DNA from: JAUQQI01 sp040289115
GTDB lineage: Bacteria > Chloroflexota > Dehalococcoidia > JAUQQI01
Reading direction: 5' to 3'
Assembly: GCA_040289115.1 (NCBI GenBank)
Contig: PSKS01000012.1
Span: 1 to 49,403 of the forward strand
Length of the DNA: 49,403 nt
In this document: positions 8,631-17,750 of the stretch, piece by piece
Position numbering within the stretch: position 1 is the stretch's first letter
How the letters are laid out: each line of letters opens with the position of its first letter
The notes under the pieces: model-generated
Told to the model about the DNA's origin: nothing
The model's input: the letters and a program-made list of their open reading frames with translations, nothing else
The model's database searches: none
Program-made: the position numbers and the translations under genes

Positions 8631-9671
8631 GTGGACCTGGTCCGGCTCCTCCGGAAGTTGGTTGCCTGCCCGACAGACCAGGAAGCCTACGGCCTTCAGC
8701 TCTGGGTTGCCGACCTGCTTGCCGACCTGGGTTTTGACGTCTCCCTGCACGAGGTGACTCCGGGCAGGCCTGCCGTTTACGGGATCCGGGGGGATGGGGA
8801 GCTGCTGCTCTGCTCCCACATCGATACGGTACCTCCCTTGGATCACCCTGACCCCTTCCGGCTCCGTCAGGAGGGAAACCGGCTGGTCGGCCGGGGCGCC
8901 CTGGATGCCAAAGGCCAGGTGGCGGCCCTCATCCGGGCTGTTGAGCGGACCCGGGCCCCCTGCCAGGTGTTGATTACCGCCGACGAAGAGAATGATGCCC
9001 TTGGCTCGGAGCAGACCCCCCTTACGGCCCGGGTGGCCGTGGTCCTGGAGCCCACCCGGTTTGAGGTGGCTGTAGCCCAGGCCGGGTATGTGGAGGCCGA
9101 AATCAGCGTGCCCGGGACTTCGGGCCACGGAGTCTTTCCCGACCGACTGCAAAACGCCGTTGCGCGGGCCTGCGAGGCCCTTGAGGAGTTGCGGCGCCTC
9201 CCAGTGGTCACCGCGGCCCACCCCCTGATTCCGGGAGGTTGGGTCAACCCCGATCGGATCGAAGGTGGAGTCGGGCCATTGGTCGTGCCCTCGGAATGCC
9301 GCCTCTGGGTGGACATCGGGGTGCTCCCGCCCCGTACAGCCGCCCAGGCCATCGCCGAGCTTTCGGCGTGGGCCGAAAGTCGGGGATTCGGCTTTAAAGT
9401 CCTCGACCAAAGCGACCCCTTCGAGCTGGATCCGGAGGAGCCGGTCGTTAGAAAGCTTCTGGCCGCGGCCGGCGCCGTGCTGGACCGGCCGCTGGCCGTG
9501 ACCGGCTACCGGGCCTGGACGGACGCCGAGAACCTGAACCGGCGGGGCATTCCCGCTGTCATCTTCGGGGCCGGCGACCTGGTCCACGCCCATTCCGGGT
9601 ACGAGTGGGTCGACTTAGACGAACTGGAAATGCTCAGCGAGATTCTTGCCCGGTTGGTTGCGGACTGGTAA
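8631..9671 (+). CDS. M20-family metallopeptidase/deacylase
   Basis: The 346-aa protein belongs to the zinc-dependent M20 family (acetylornithine deacetylase, succinyl-DAP desuccinylase, LysK and carboxypeptidases). The motifs are CSHIDTVPP (metal His and following Asp), GRGALDAKGQ (bridging Asp) and TADEENDALGSE (catalytic Glu pair). A dimerisation domain follows and a final metal His lies in VHAHSGYEWVD. The GTG start at 8631 is preceded by GAAGGGCGG. Its 3' end overlaps the convergent acetyltransferase gene by 38 nt. The substrate is not determinable; a short LysK-like deacylase is one possibility. Confidence 0.85.
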   Translation: MDLVRLLRKLVACPTDQEAYGLQLWVADLLADLGFDVSLHEVTPGRPAVYGIRGDGELLLCSHIDTVPPLDHPDPFRLRQEGNRLVGRGALDAKGQVAALIRAVERTRAPCQVLITADEENDALGSEQTPLTARVAVVLEPTRFEVAVAQAGYVEAEISVPGTSGHGVFPDRLQNAVARACEALEELRRLPVVTAAHPLIPGGWVNPDRIEGGVGPLVVPSECRLWVDIGVLPPRTAAQAIAELSAWAESRGFGFKVLDQSDPFELDPEEPVVRKLLAAAGAVLDRPLAVTGYRAWTDAENLNRRGIPAVIFGAGDLVHAHSGYEWVDLDELEMLSEILARLVADW

Positions 9672-10134
9672 GGTCCTTTACCATTCGGACCCAGATCCGC
9701 CACTGGCCGACCCGCCTGAACCCGAACTTTTCGTAAAGCCTGATCGCCCGGTCATTGTGCTCGCCCACCCACAGGTCCAGGGTGTCACGGCCGCACCGGC
9801 GGGCGTACTCCTCGGCCACCTCCAGCAGCTGGCGGCCGATGCCCCGGCCCTGGTAGTCTGGGTGGACCACCAGCTCGTGGAGCTCGGCCATCAGGTCGCC
9901 CCGCCAGTCGTACCACTCCCCGTGGACGGCCGCAAAGGCCACCGGCCGGCCGTCGTCGAAAACAACAAAAAAGCCTTTGGGGTCCCCCCGGTAAAGCCAG
10001 GTTAAATAACCCTCCACCTCCCCTGGCCTGGCCTCGGCGTACTCGGGCATATCCCGGTAGGCGCGCTCGTAGATCTCCACCAGCCTGGGGAGTAGGCGGC
10101 GGAACTGGCGGCTGTTGGGAACAACAATTCTCAT
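9634..10134 (-). CDS. GNAT-family N-acetyltransferase
   Basis: The 166-aa protein has the GNAT core: the acetyl-CoA motif VHPDYQGRGIGRQLLEVAEEYA and the C-terminal NDRAIRLYEKFGFRRVGQW. It transfers an acetyl group from acetyl-CoA to an amine; the substrate is unknown. It is convergent with the M20 gene, sharing 38 nt. No Shine-Dalgarno sequence precedes the ATG. A -10-like TATACC lies 6 nt upstream on this strand, so the transcript may be leaderless. Confidence 0.88.
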   Translation of the reverse strand: MRIVVPNSRQFRRLLPRLVEIYERAYRDMPEYAEARPGEVEGYLTWLYRGDPKGFFVVFDDGRPVAFAAVHGEWYDWRGDLMAELHELVVHPDYQGRGIGRQLLEVAEEYARRCGRDTLDLWVGEHNDRAIRLYEKFGFRRVGQWRIWVRMVKDLTSPQPTGQESR

Positions 10135-10238
10135 AAGGGAGGTATACTTTAAAGTAGGGTCCGTCTAAATGGGAATCCTTGGCTTGATGTTCTTTTTCGG
10201 ACCTGCAAGTTCAAACCTACTAGGCGAGGTGGAAAAAG

Positions 10239-11768
10239 ATGGAGACGTTGCTGTGGTTGTTCCTCCTCGCCCTGGCACTGCTGGCTGGTGGAGCGGCCGG
10301 ATTTTTTGGCCGTCAAATTATAACCGGTCGGAGGGTTCAAGCTGCAGAGCAGGCTGCAAATCGGCTGATCGCCGAAGCCAGGGCGAAGCAGAAGGAGATC
10401 TTACTCGAGGCTAAAGACGAGGCAATCCGGGTTCGGAATCAGGCCGAAGCCGAACTACGGGAGCGGCGGGCAGAACTCCAGCGCCAGGAGCGGCGGCTGG
10501 CCCAGAAGGAGGAGAACCTGGAGCGCCGGGCCGAGGCCTTGGAGCGCCGGGAGCGGGCCGTGGCGCAGCGGGAGCGGGAAATCGAATCCCTCCGGGCTAA
10601 GGCTGAGCACCTGGCAACTCTGCAGCAGAAGGAGCTGGAACGGGTGGCCGGCCTGAGTCGGGAGGAGGCCAAGCAACTGCTGCTTCGGTCGGTGGAAGCT
10701 GAGGCCCGGGAGGAGGCCGCCCGACTAGTCCGCCAGATCGAGCAGGAGGCCCGGGAAGAGGGGGAGCGCCGGGCCCGCAACATCTTGGCCACGGCTATGC
10801 AGCGGCTGGCCGCCGAGGTCACCTCAGAGCTTACGGTCTCGGTAGTCCCCTTACCCAATGAGGAGATGAAGGGCCGGATTATTGGCCGGGAGGGCCGCAA
10901 TATCCGGGCGTTGGAGAACGCCACCGGGGTGGACATCGTCATCGACGAGACCCCCGACTGCGTTACCCTTTCGGGCTTCGACCCGATTCGCCGGGAGGTG
11001 GCCCGGATCGCCCTCACCCGCCTAATCAGCGACGGGCGGATCCACCCGGCCCGTATTGAGGAGGTGGTGGCCAAGGCCCGCCAGGAGGTGGAGGCCAGCC
11101 TCCTCGAGGATGGCCAGCAGGCGGCCGCCGAGGTCGGTGTCACCGGCCTGCCACCCGAGGTTTTGCGCACCTTGGGGCGCCTTAAGTACCGCTACAGCTA
11201 CGGTCAGAATGTTTACTACCACAGCATCGAGTGCGCCAAGCTGGCCGGCCTGATCGCCACCGAAATCGGGGCGGACGTCGACCTGGCCAAGAAGGGGGCC
11301 CTGCTCCACGACATCGGCAAGGCCCTGGACCAGGACTTCGAAGGTCCCCACGCCCTGGCTGGGGCGGAGTTCTGCCGCAAACACGGGGTATCGGCGAAGG
11401 TGGTAAACTGCATCGCCGCCCACCATGGGGACGAGGAGCCGGCTACCGTGGAGGCGGTCATCGTGGCCATCGCCGACGCCATCTCCGGCAGCCGGCCCGG
11501 CGCCCGACGGGAGTCCCTGGAGCACTACATTCGGCGCATTGAGGCCCTGGAGAAGATCGCCACCTCCTTCGAGGGGGTGGAAAAGGCCTACGCCATCCAG
11601 GCCGGACGGGAGGTGCGCATCATTGTCAAACCCGACCAGGTGGACGACCTTTCGGCCATGCGGCTGGCTAGGGATATCGCCCGCCGCCTCGAGGAGAGCC
11701 TGGAATACCCCGGCCAAATCAAGGTGACCGTCATCCGGGAAACCCGGGCCGTTGACATCGCCCGCTGA
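10239..11768 (+). CDS. rny: ribonuclease Y
   Basis: Membrane-anchored endoribonuclease that initiates mRNA decay in many Bacillota. Order of parts over 509 aa: one N-terminal membrane helix (residues 4-23), a long Glu/Arg-rich coiled coil (about 35-190), a KH RNA-binding domain with GRIIGREGRNIRALE, and an HD domain with HDIGKALDQ and HHGDEEP supplying the metal ligands. GAGGTGG at 10226-10232 supports ATG 10239. It overlaps ymdB (TGATG), the conserved pairing seen in Bacillus, with spoVS next in line. No clear promoter was found in the 104 nt before it. Confidence 0.97.
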   Translation: METLLWLFLLALALLAGGAAGFFGRQIITGRRVQAAEQAANRLIAEARAKQKEILLEAKDEAIRVRNQAEAELRERRAELQRQERRLAQKEENLERRAEALERRERAVAQREREIESLRAKAEHLATLQQKELERVAGLSREEAKQLLLRSVEAEAREEAARLVRQIEQEAREEGERRARNILATAMQRLAAEVTSELTVSVVPLPNEEMKGRIIGREGRNIRALENATGVDIVIDETPDCVTLSGFDPIRREVARIALTRLISDGRIHPARIEEVVAKARQEVEASLLEDGQQAAAEVGVTGLPPEVLRTLGRLKYRYSYGQNVYYHSIECAKLAGLIATEIGADVDLAKKGALLHDIGKALDQDFEGPHALAGAEFCRKHGVSAKVVNCIAAHHGDEEPATVEAVIVAIADAISGSRPGARRESLEHYIRRIEALEKIATSFEGVEKAYAIQAGREVRIIVKPDQVDDLSAMRLARDIARRLEESLEYPGQIKVTVIRETRAVDIAR

Positions 11769-12535
11769 TGCGTATTATGATGGTCGCCGACATCGTCGGA
11801 CGGCCTGGCCGGGAGGCCGTCCGACAGCTCCTGCCGGCCCTGCGGCGGGAGTACGCCATCGACCTGGTCATTGCCAACGGCGAAAACGCCGCCGGCGGCC
11901 GGGGGCTGAGCCTGCCGACCGCCGGCGAACTTTTTGAGGCCGGCATCGACGTCATAACCTTGGGCAACCACGCCTGGGCCCAGCGGGACCTGGTGGCCAA
12001 GCTGGACCAGCTGAACCGGGTGATTCGGCCCCTCAACTACCCCCCGGGTGCCCCGGGCCGGGGCTACACCACGGTGGGCCCGGTGACGGTGGTCAACCTC
12101 ATCGGCCGGGTCTTCATGGGAACTTACGACTGCCCTTTTCGGGCGATGGATGCTCTGCTATCAAACCTGCCGGGATCACGTATTATCATAGTAGATTTTC
12201 ATGCGGAGGCAACGGCGGAGAAGGTTGCCCTGGGCTGGCACCTGGCCGGCCGGGTTTCGGCCGTCCTTGGCACCCACACCCACGTGGGTACCACCGACAC
12301 CCGGATCCTGCCGGGGGGTACCGCCTACGTCACCGACGTGGGTATGACGGGGCCCTGGAACTCGGTGATCGGGCACGAGGTGAAGAAAGCGGTGGAACGG
12401 TTCCTTACGTTGCGGCCCGTGAGCGTCGAGGTGGCCGACGGACCCGTTGTCTTTAACTCGGTCGTTGTGGAAGTGGATGACGAGACGGGACGAGCTCAGG
12501 CCATCTGGCGCCTTGACCGTATTGTTGGGGATTGA
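11768..12535 (+). CDS. ymdB: YmdB-family metallophosphoesterase
   Basis: The 255-aa calcineurin-like phosphoesterase belongs to the TIGR00282/YmdB family. In Bacillus subtilis its homologue is a 2',3'-cyclic-nucleotide phosphodiesterase that affects motility, biofilm and RNA turnover. Metal-binding motifs are at the start (MVADIVGRPG), in VIANGENAAGG, in TLGNHAWAQRD and in GTHTHVGTTDTRI. The ATG overlaps the rny stop. Position between RNase Y and SpoVS matches the conserved order in spore-forming Bacillota. Confidence 0.95.
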   Translation: MRIMMVADIVGRPGREAVRQLLPALRREYAIDLVIANGENAAGGRGLSLPTAGELFEAGIDVITLGNHAWAQRDLVAKLDQLNRVIRPLNYPPGAPGRGYTTVGPVTVVNLIGRVFMGTYDCPFRAMDALLSNLPGSRIIIVDFHAEATAEKVALGWHLAGRVSAVLGTHTHVGTTDTRILPGGTAYVTDVGMTGPWNSVIGHEVKKAVERFLTLRPVSVEVADGPVVFNSVVVEVDDETGRAQAIWRLDRIVGD

Positions 12536-12582
12536 CATCATAATTACACAGGGAGCAACGTCCTGGCAAGGAGGTGCAAGCC

Positions 12583-12843
12583 GTGCAGGTCCTAAAAGTC
12601 AAAGCAACATCCAAGCCGACGGCGGTAGCCGGCGCCATTGCGGGGGTCATTCGGGAGCAGGGGCGTGCTGAGGTTCAAGCCATTGGGGCGGGCGCGGTAA
12701 ACCAGGCGATCAAGGCCGTGGCCATTGCCCGGGGCTACGTGGCCTCCAGCGGCATCGACCTCATCTGCATCCCGGCCTTCACCGATGTTATGATTAATGA
12801 CGGCCCGCGGACGGCCATCAAGCTCATCGTTGAACCCAGATAG
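12583..12843 (+). CDS. spoVS: stage V sporulation protein S
   Basis: SpoVS is a small, highly conserved Alba-like protein needed for normal spore-coat assembly and for passage through stage V in Bacillus; homologues also occur outside spore formers. The 86-aa chain VLKVKATSKPTAVAG...RTAIKLIVEPR matches the family over its full length. Two GTG codons are available, 12574 and 12583. AAGGAGG at 12568-12574 overlaps the first and lies 8 nt before the second, and the family begins at the second, so 12583 is chosen. A TTGACA at 12532 has no matching -10 box. Confidence 0.95.
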   Translation: MQVLKVKATSKPTAVAGAIAGVIREQGRAEVQAIGAGAVNQAIKAVAIARGYVASSGIDLICIPAFTDVMINDGPRTAIKLIVEPR

Positions 12844-13680
12844 ATGGGGGAAGTTGATTTACATTTACATACCAACGCCTCCGACGGCCGGTTAACCCCC
12901 CAGGAGCTGGTCAGGCTCGCTGTCGGGCGGGGGCTTAAGGTCATTGCTATAACCGACCACGACACCACCGACGGGGTTCGACCCGCCCAGGCGGCCGCTG
13001 CCAAGTCCGCCGACCTGCGGGTCATCCCTGGGGTAGAGCTGAGCGTGGACATTGCCGAGGCCGAGGTCCACCTGCTGGGCTACTGGGTCGACCTGGAAAA
13101 CCGGGAGTTTCAGCGGCTCCTGGCCTGGTCTCGGGACGGACGGGTGAACCGGGCCCGGCAGATTTTGGACAGACTTGCCGAGTTGGGTATGCCCGTCGAT
13201 TGGGAGCGGGTCCGGGAGCTGGCGGGGGACGGGGCCATTGGGCGCCCCCACATCGCCCAGGCGATGGTGGAGAAAGGTTATGTGGCCGACATCCGGCAGG
13301 CCTTTGAGCTTTACCTGGGCCGGGGACGGCCGGCCTACGTGGAGCGGGAACGGCTAAGCCCCGAGCAGGGGATCCGCTCCGTCCTGGCAGTAGGAGGCCT
13401 GCCGGTGCTGGCCCACCCGGCTGAGATCGCCGGCCTTGAAGAGCTGCTCCCCGGCTGGGTTGCAGCCGGGCTTGCCGGTATCGAGGTCTACTACGCCGGG
13501 TACACCCCGGACGTGGTGGCGCGCCTCCTTGGCCTTGCCGACCGGTACGGCCTGGTCCCCACCGGCGGGAGCGACTACCACGGTTTCGGTACCCCCGACG
13601 AGGCCCTGCCTGGCACCGTGGACGTGCCCCGGGAGGTGGTGGACCGGCTGGTCAAGCGGCGCTTTCGGTTGGCGTCTTGA
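12844..13680 (+). CDS. PHP-domain phosphoesterase (TrpH/YciV-like)
   Basis: The 278-aa protein shows the PHP metal motifs: DLHLHTNASDG at the N-terminus, AITDHDTTDG, PGVELSVD, LAHPAE and a final GSDYHG. Family members hydrolyse 3',5'-nucleotide bisphosphates or act as 5'-3' exonucleases on short RNA (RNase AM). It starts right after the spoVS stop and abuts fabZ. Its place next to RNase Y and YmdB is compatible with a part in RNA end-processing, but that is inference. Confidence 0.87.
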   Translation: MGEVDLHLHTNASDGRLTPQELVRLAVGRGLKVIAITDHDTTDGVRPAQAAAAKSADLRVIPGVELSVDIAEAEVHLLGYWVDLENREFQRLLAWSRDGRVNRARQILDRLAELGMPVDWERVRELAGDGAIGRPHIAQAMVEKGYVADIRQAFELYLGRGRPAYVERERLSPEQGIRSVLAVGGLPVLAHPAEIAGLEELLPGWVAAGLAGIEVYYAGYTPDVVARLLGLADRYGLVPTGGSDYHGFGTPDEALPGTVDVPREVVDRLVKRRFRLAS

Positions 13681-14114
13681 TGGACATTGGGGAGATATTA
13701 AAAACAATCCCCCACCGCTACCCCTTCCTGCTGGTGGACCGGATCCTAGAGGTGGAGCCGGGACGCCGGGCGGTGGGGCTCAAACAGGTGACTATCAACG
13801 AGCCCTTCTTCCAGGGCCACTTCCCAGGCTACCCGATTATGCCCGGGGTGCTCATCGTTGAGGCCCTGGCCCAGGTCGGGGCCGTCGCCGTCCTTAGCCT
13901 GCCCGAGAACCGGGACAAGCTGGCCCTCTTTGCCGGCATCGATAACTTCCGCTTCCGAAGGCCGGTGGTGCCCGGAGATTCCCTCCGGCTTGAGGTGGAG
14001 CTCACTCGGATGCGGGGGGCGGTGGGGAAGGGGCAGGCCCGGGCGTTGGTGGACGGGCAGGTGGTGGCCGACGGGGAGCTGATGTTTGCCCTTAGGCAGT
14101 ATCAAAAGGCCTAA
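13680..14114 (+). CDS. fabZ: 3-hydroxyacyl-ACP dehydratase FabZ
   Basis: Dehydrates 3-hydroxyacyl-ACP to trans-2-enoyl-ACP in fatty acid elongation. Hot-dog fold signatures: PHRYPFLLVDR, the catalytic His in GHFPGYPIMPG and the catalytic Glu in VLIVEALAQ. Length is 144 aa. A TTG at 13677 precedes ATG 13680 in the same frame; ATG is preferred and overlaps the upstream stop. It overlaps the next GT9 gene by 1 nt. In diderm bacteria fabZ often travels with lipid A genes; here its only glycan neighbour is a GT9 enzyme. Confidence 0.95.
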   Translation: MDIGEILKTIPHRYPFLLVDRILEVEPGRRAVGLKQVTINEPFFQGHFPGYPIMPGVLIVEALAQVGAVAVLSLPENRDKLALFAGIDNFRFRRPVVPGDSLRLEVELTRMRGAVGKGQARALVDGQVVADGELMFALRQYQKA

Positions 14115-15199
14115 TGAAATTCCCGGCCAAGCCGGCCTCCATTCTGGTTCTCAAGCCCTGCTGCCTAGGCGACGTCCTGGCCGCCACGGCCCTGGTCCGG
14201 GAGCTGCGCCTTAACTTCCCAGAGGCCAGGCTAGACTTCGCCGTGGGGCCCTGGTCGCGGCCGGCCGTGGAAAGCAATCCCCGCATCGACGGACTCATCG
14301 ATTGCGGCCGGGTGGGAAGCGGCCGGTATTCCCCGGCCGAATATCTTGACCTGGTCCGCCGGATTCGGGCCCGCCGTTACCAGGTCTGCTTCGTCCTGGA
14401 GCGGTCCGTGTGGCTGACCATGGTCCCCTGGCTTGCCGGCATCCCCGTTCGGGTGGGTATCGACAGCGGCGGCCGGGGCTTCAGCTTAACGGTGAGGGTC
14501 CGGTGGCGGTCGCCCCGCAACGAGGCTGAGCTTTACCTGGACCTGCTCCGGGCGGTGGGAATTGAGCCCCGCAACCCCCGCATCGAGTTCTTTCCCCGGG
14601 AGGCGGACCGGATCTGGGCCCGGCAGGTTCTGGGACCGGCCCGGCCGCGGGTCGTCCTGCAGCCGGGGGGCGGGGTTAATCCGGGGATGGTCCTGCCAGC
14701 CAAGCGCTGGCCGCCCGACCGGTTTGTCGAGGTGGGGCGCCGGGTCCTGGGGCTGGGGGGCACCGTGGTGGTCATCGGGACGGGCTGGGACCGGGCCGCA
14801 GTAACCCCTGTCCTCCGCCGGCTTGGCGACCTGGCGGCCCCAGGCCGCCTGGTAAACTTGGTCGAGGCCGTCGATTTCATCCGGCTGGGGGCGGTGCTCG
14901 CCGAGGCCGACCTCTTCATCGGCCCCGACAGCGGGCCCATGCACCTGGCGGCGGCCGTAGGAACCCCCACGGTGGCCATCTTCGGGCCGTCATCCCCCGA
15001 GGTTTACCGTCCCCTAGCCCCCAACGTCATCACCCTTTACAACCCCGTCCCCACAAGCCCCTGCTTTGTGAACGGCCGCTGGAACGCGGCCTGCCGCAAC
15101 TGGGCCTGCATCAGGGCCGTGTCCGTCGACGAGGTCTGGGCCGCCGCCACCCGGCTGCTGGCCGACCGGCTTGCCGGTCCGCTCCCCGGCCCAGCTTGA
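14114..15199 (+). CDS. glycosyltransferase family 9 (heptosyltransferase-like), copy 3
   Basis: Third GT9 enzyme, 361 aa. The N-terminal motif is VLKPCCLGDVLAATALVREL. The donor-site motif is IGPDSGPMHLAAAVGTPTVAIFGPSS, followed by a C-terminal pair of cysteines in ACRNWACI. It overlaps fabZ by 1 nt. It is 11 kb from the other two copies and in a different operon, so the glycan pathway is not confined to one cluster. Substrate unknown. Confidence 0.9.
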   Translation: MKFPAKPASILVLKPCCLGDVLAATALVRELRLNFPEARLDFAVGPWSRPAVESNPRIDGLIDCGRVGSGRYSPAEYLDLVRRIRARRYQVCFVLERSVWLTMVPWLAGIPVRVGIDSGGRGFSLTVRVRWRSPRNEAELYLDLLRAVGIEPRNPRIEFFPREADRIWARQVLGPARPRVVLQPGGGVNPGMVLPAKRWPPDRFVEVGRRVLGLGGTVVVIGTGWDRAAVTPVLRRLGDLAAPGRLVNLVEAVDFIRLGAVLAEADLFIGPDSGPMHLAAAVGTPTVAIFGPSSPEVYRPLAPNVITLYNPVPTSPCFVNGRWNAACRNWACIRAVSVDEVWAAATRLLADRLAGPLPGPA

Positions 15200-15245
15200 A
15201 TCCGAGGCCGGGTATAATCGGTTTAGGCCGCCGTCGGAGTTGAGC

Positions 15246-16967
15246 ATGCAGACAATCAAGCGTTGGGTCCTGCCCGAACCCGGACCCCCTCCCCAGTTGG
15301 GGCCCCTGCCGGAGGCGGTGGCCCGCATCCTGTTCAACCGGGGCATCAGAACGGCCGAGGAGGCCGATAGGTTTCTGGCCGCCGACGAGCGCCTGCTGGC
15401 AGACCCCTTTGCCCTCGCCGATATGGGGGCAGCCGTCGAGCGGCTTATCCGGGCTATTCGGGCAGGGGAGCCGGTGGGCGTGTACGGCGACGCCGACGCC
15501 GACGGCCTTACGGCTACCCTGGTGCTGGCCGAAGCCCTGACCTCCCTGGGGGCCCACGTGGTACCGTACATCCCGGGCCGCCGGGAGGGATTGACAGTGG
15601 AGGGTCTGGTGCGCCTGGTCGAAGGCGGCTGTCGGGTAATAGTCACCGCCGACGTGGGGGTCTCCGCGGTGGCCGAGGCCGAGTTCGCCCGGGCGGCCGG
15701 CATCGACCTGATCATTACCGACCATCACCTGCCCCCAGGGAGGCTACCGCCGGCCGTGGCGGTGATAAACCCCCGCCGGGCGGACCAAGAATATCCCTTC
15801 GGCGACCTGGCGGGGGTTGGGGTGGCCTACAAGCTGGCCCAGGCCGTGGCCCAGACCCTGGGCCGGGAGCTTGAAGCCGAACGCCTCCTGGAGCTGGTGG
15901 CCATCGGCACCGTGGCCGACGTCATGCCTCTTACCGGTGAGAACCGGTACTTGGTTAGAGAGGGTCTTCGGGCCCTGGCAAATACCGGCCGCCCGGGTCT
16001 CCGGGCCCTGACCGCCCTGGGTCGGGTCAACCTGGGGGCCGCCACCGCTGACATGATTGCCTTCCAACTGGCCCCGAGGCTCAATGCTGCCTCAAGGCTG
16101 GGGGACGGCATCCTGAGCTTTCGACTCCTGAGCACCCGGGACCCCAGCGAGGCCCAGGTTCTGGCCGAAACCCTCGAGCGGCTCAACGCCGAGCGCCAGC
16201 TGACCCTCAACGAGGTGACGGCCCGCCTGTGGCCGCAAGTGGACGCCGCCCTGGCCGCCGGCCTTAACCTTGTCTTCATCGAGGTGGACGGTTGCCCACC
16301 GGGTCTGCTGGGTCTGATTGCTAGCCGGATAACCGATGCCGTCCGTCGACCGGCGGTGGTGGTGACCTTCGAAGGGGAGGAAGGCCGGGGTAGCGGCCGC
16401 AGCATTCCCGAGTTCGACCTTCACGCCGCCCTTACCCGCCTCGCCGGCTATCTAACGGCCTTCGGCGGACACCGGCTGGCGGCCGGGTTCAACTTCCGGC
16501 GGGAAAACCTGCCGGCCATCAGGGCCGAGCTTAGCGAGCTGGCTGAGGCGGAGCTGGCCGGCCGGGACCTGCGCCCGGTTATAACCGTGGACCTGGAAAT
16601 CCCCCTGGTGAGCTTAAGCCCGGGGCTCTACAGCTGGCTTGAAAGGCTGGCCCCCTTCGGCCACGGCAACCCCGAGCCCCGCTTCCTGAGCCGGGGGGTG
16701 GAGGTTCTTCGGGCCGAACGGCTGGCCACCTCGGGCAACGGTGAGTACTACCGGTTGATTCTGGGCGCCGCCGGTGAAACCGGCCATGCCGGGCGGACCG
16801 TCCGCTGGCCGGCGGTGGCGTTTTCTGTGCCGGAAAATTTCGAGCTGCTCTACACCCGGCGCTGGGATGTGGTTTACGCGGTGCAGCTTAACCGTCGGCG
16901 CTACCCCCCGACCCAGGAGCTGAACATCGTCGACCTGGCGCCGGCGGAAACTTCAGGGGAGGTCTGA
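15246..16967 (+). CDS. recJ: single-stranded-DNA exonuclease RecJ
   Basis: The 573-aa DHH/DHHA1 protein degrades single-stranded DNA 5' to 3' in recombination and repair. Motifs in order: YGDADADGLTAT (motif I; the usual YDVDG is DADADG here), an Asp in TADVGVSA, TDHHLPP (the DHH), NPRRADQEYPFGDLAGVG, APRLNAASRLGDG, and FGGHRLAAGF in DHHA1. The open frame extends upstream to 15171, but ATG 15246 begins the conserved protein. A perfect TATAAT (15213-15218) lies 27 nt upstream without a good -35, so a separate promoter is possible. Confidence 0.9.
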   Translation: MQTIKRWVLPEPGPPPQLGPLPEAVARILFNRGIRTAEEADRFLAADERLLADPFALADMGAAVERLIRAIRAGEPVGVYGDADADGLTATLVLAEALTSLGAHVVPYIPGRREGLTVEGLVRLVEGGCRVIVTADVGVSAVAEAEFARAAGIDLIITDHHLPPGRLPPAVAVINPRRADQEYPFGDLAGVGVAYKLAQAVAQTLGRELEAERLLELVAIGTVADVMPLTGENRYLVREGLRALANTGRPGLRALTALGRVNLGAATADMIAFQLAPRLNAASRLGDGILSFRLLSTRDPSEAQVLAETLERLNAERQLTLNEVTARLWPQVDAALAAGLNLVFIEVDGCPPGLLGLIASRITDAVRRPAVVVTFEGEEGRGSGRSIPEFDLHAALTRLAGYLTAFGGHRLAAGFNFRRENLPAIRAELSELAEAELAGRDLRPVITVDLEIPLVSLSPGLYSWLERLAPFGHGNPEPRFLSRGVEVLRAERLATSGNGEYYRLILGAAGETGHAGRTVRWPAVAFSVPENFELLYTRRWDVVYAVQLNRRRYPPTQELNIVDLAPAETSGEV

Positions 16968-16970
16968 CCA

Positions 16971-17750
16971 ATGGCCTTCGAGCAGATTCTGACTGAGGTT
17001 CGGGATCGGGTGGGGATTATCACCCTGAACCGGCCCGAAAAATTGAACGCGATGACGGCCCAGATGCGGCGGGAGATGCGGGAACAGATCGAGGCCTGGA
17101 ATGGGGACGACCGGGTCGGGGCCATCGTCATAACCGGGGCTGGCCGGGGATTCTGCTCCGGCGCCGACATCTCCGGTTTCGAGCAGGCCCTCCAGGGGGG
17201 CGAAACGGTCGCCCGCGACTGGGCCCGGGAGCCAAGCTGGGTCGATCTGGTCCGGCGCTCGAAGCCCATTGTCTGCGCCATCAACGGGGTGGCCGTGGGG
17301 GTGGGGGTCACCTTCACCCTGCCCTGCGACATCCGGGTGGCCTCGGACCAGGCCCGTTTCTCCCTCCGGTTTCCCCGAATCGGCCTGACCCCGGAGCTGG
17401 CTAGCACCCACTACCTCGTCCAGCTGGTCGGCTTGGGCCACGCCCTGGAATTGATGCTCACGGGCAAGTTCATCGACGCGGCCGAAGCCTACCGGATCGG
17501 CCTGGTCAACCACGTCTACCCGGCCGACCGGCTACTGCCGGAGGCCATCGCCCTGGCCCAGGAAATCGCCGACAACCCCACCTGGCACGTCCTCCAGATC
17601 AAGCGGCTCATCCACGCCCATTACCTGGAGCGGGATATCGATAAGGTCCTGGCCGCCGAGGACGAGGTTTTCCGGCAGGCCAGGCTCTCCGACGCCCACC
17701 GGGAGGCCATCACCGCCTTCCGGGAAAGGCGAGAGCCCCGCTTTCACTGA
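16971..17750 (+). CDS. enoyl-CoA hydratase/isomerase family protein (isomerase-type active site)
   Basis: Crotonase-fold protein of 259 aa. The oxyanion-hole segment GRGFCSGADISGF and the INGVAVGVGVTFTLPCDI region place it in the family. The two glutamates of classical hydratases are missing: the first position is Thr in GVGVTFTL and the second is not Glu in FSLRFPRIG. Instead a Glu occurs in GLTPELAST, the place of the catalytic acid in delta3-delta2 enoyl-CoA isomerases and PaaG (LxPE/D). Isomerase is therefore more likely than hydratase. It begins 3 nt after recJ and meets the convergent hydrolase gene end to end. Confidence 0.85.
   Translation: MAFEQILTEVRDRVGIITLNRPEKLNAMTAQMRREMREQIEAWNGDDRVGAIVITGAGRGFCSGADISGFEQALQGGETVARDWAREPSWVDLVRRSKPIVCAINGVAVGVGVTFTLPCDIRVASDQARFSLRFPRIGLTPELASTHYLVQLVGLGHALELMLTGKFIDAAEAYRIGLVNHVYPADRLLPEAIALAQEIADNPTWHVLQIKRLIHAHYLERDIDKVLAAEDEVFRQARLSDAHREAITAFRERREPRFH

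Noticed and set aside
12532..12560. Separate vegetative promoter for spoVS at TTGACA 12532
   Set aside because: No -10 box at 16-18 nt; the AT-rich CATAATTAC is too close.
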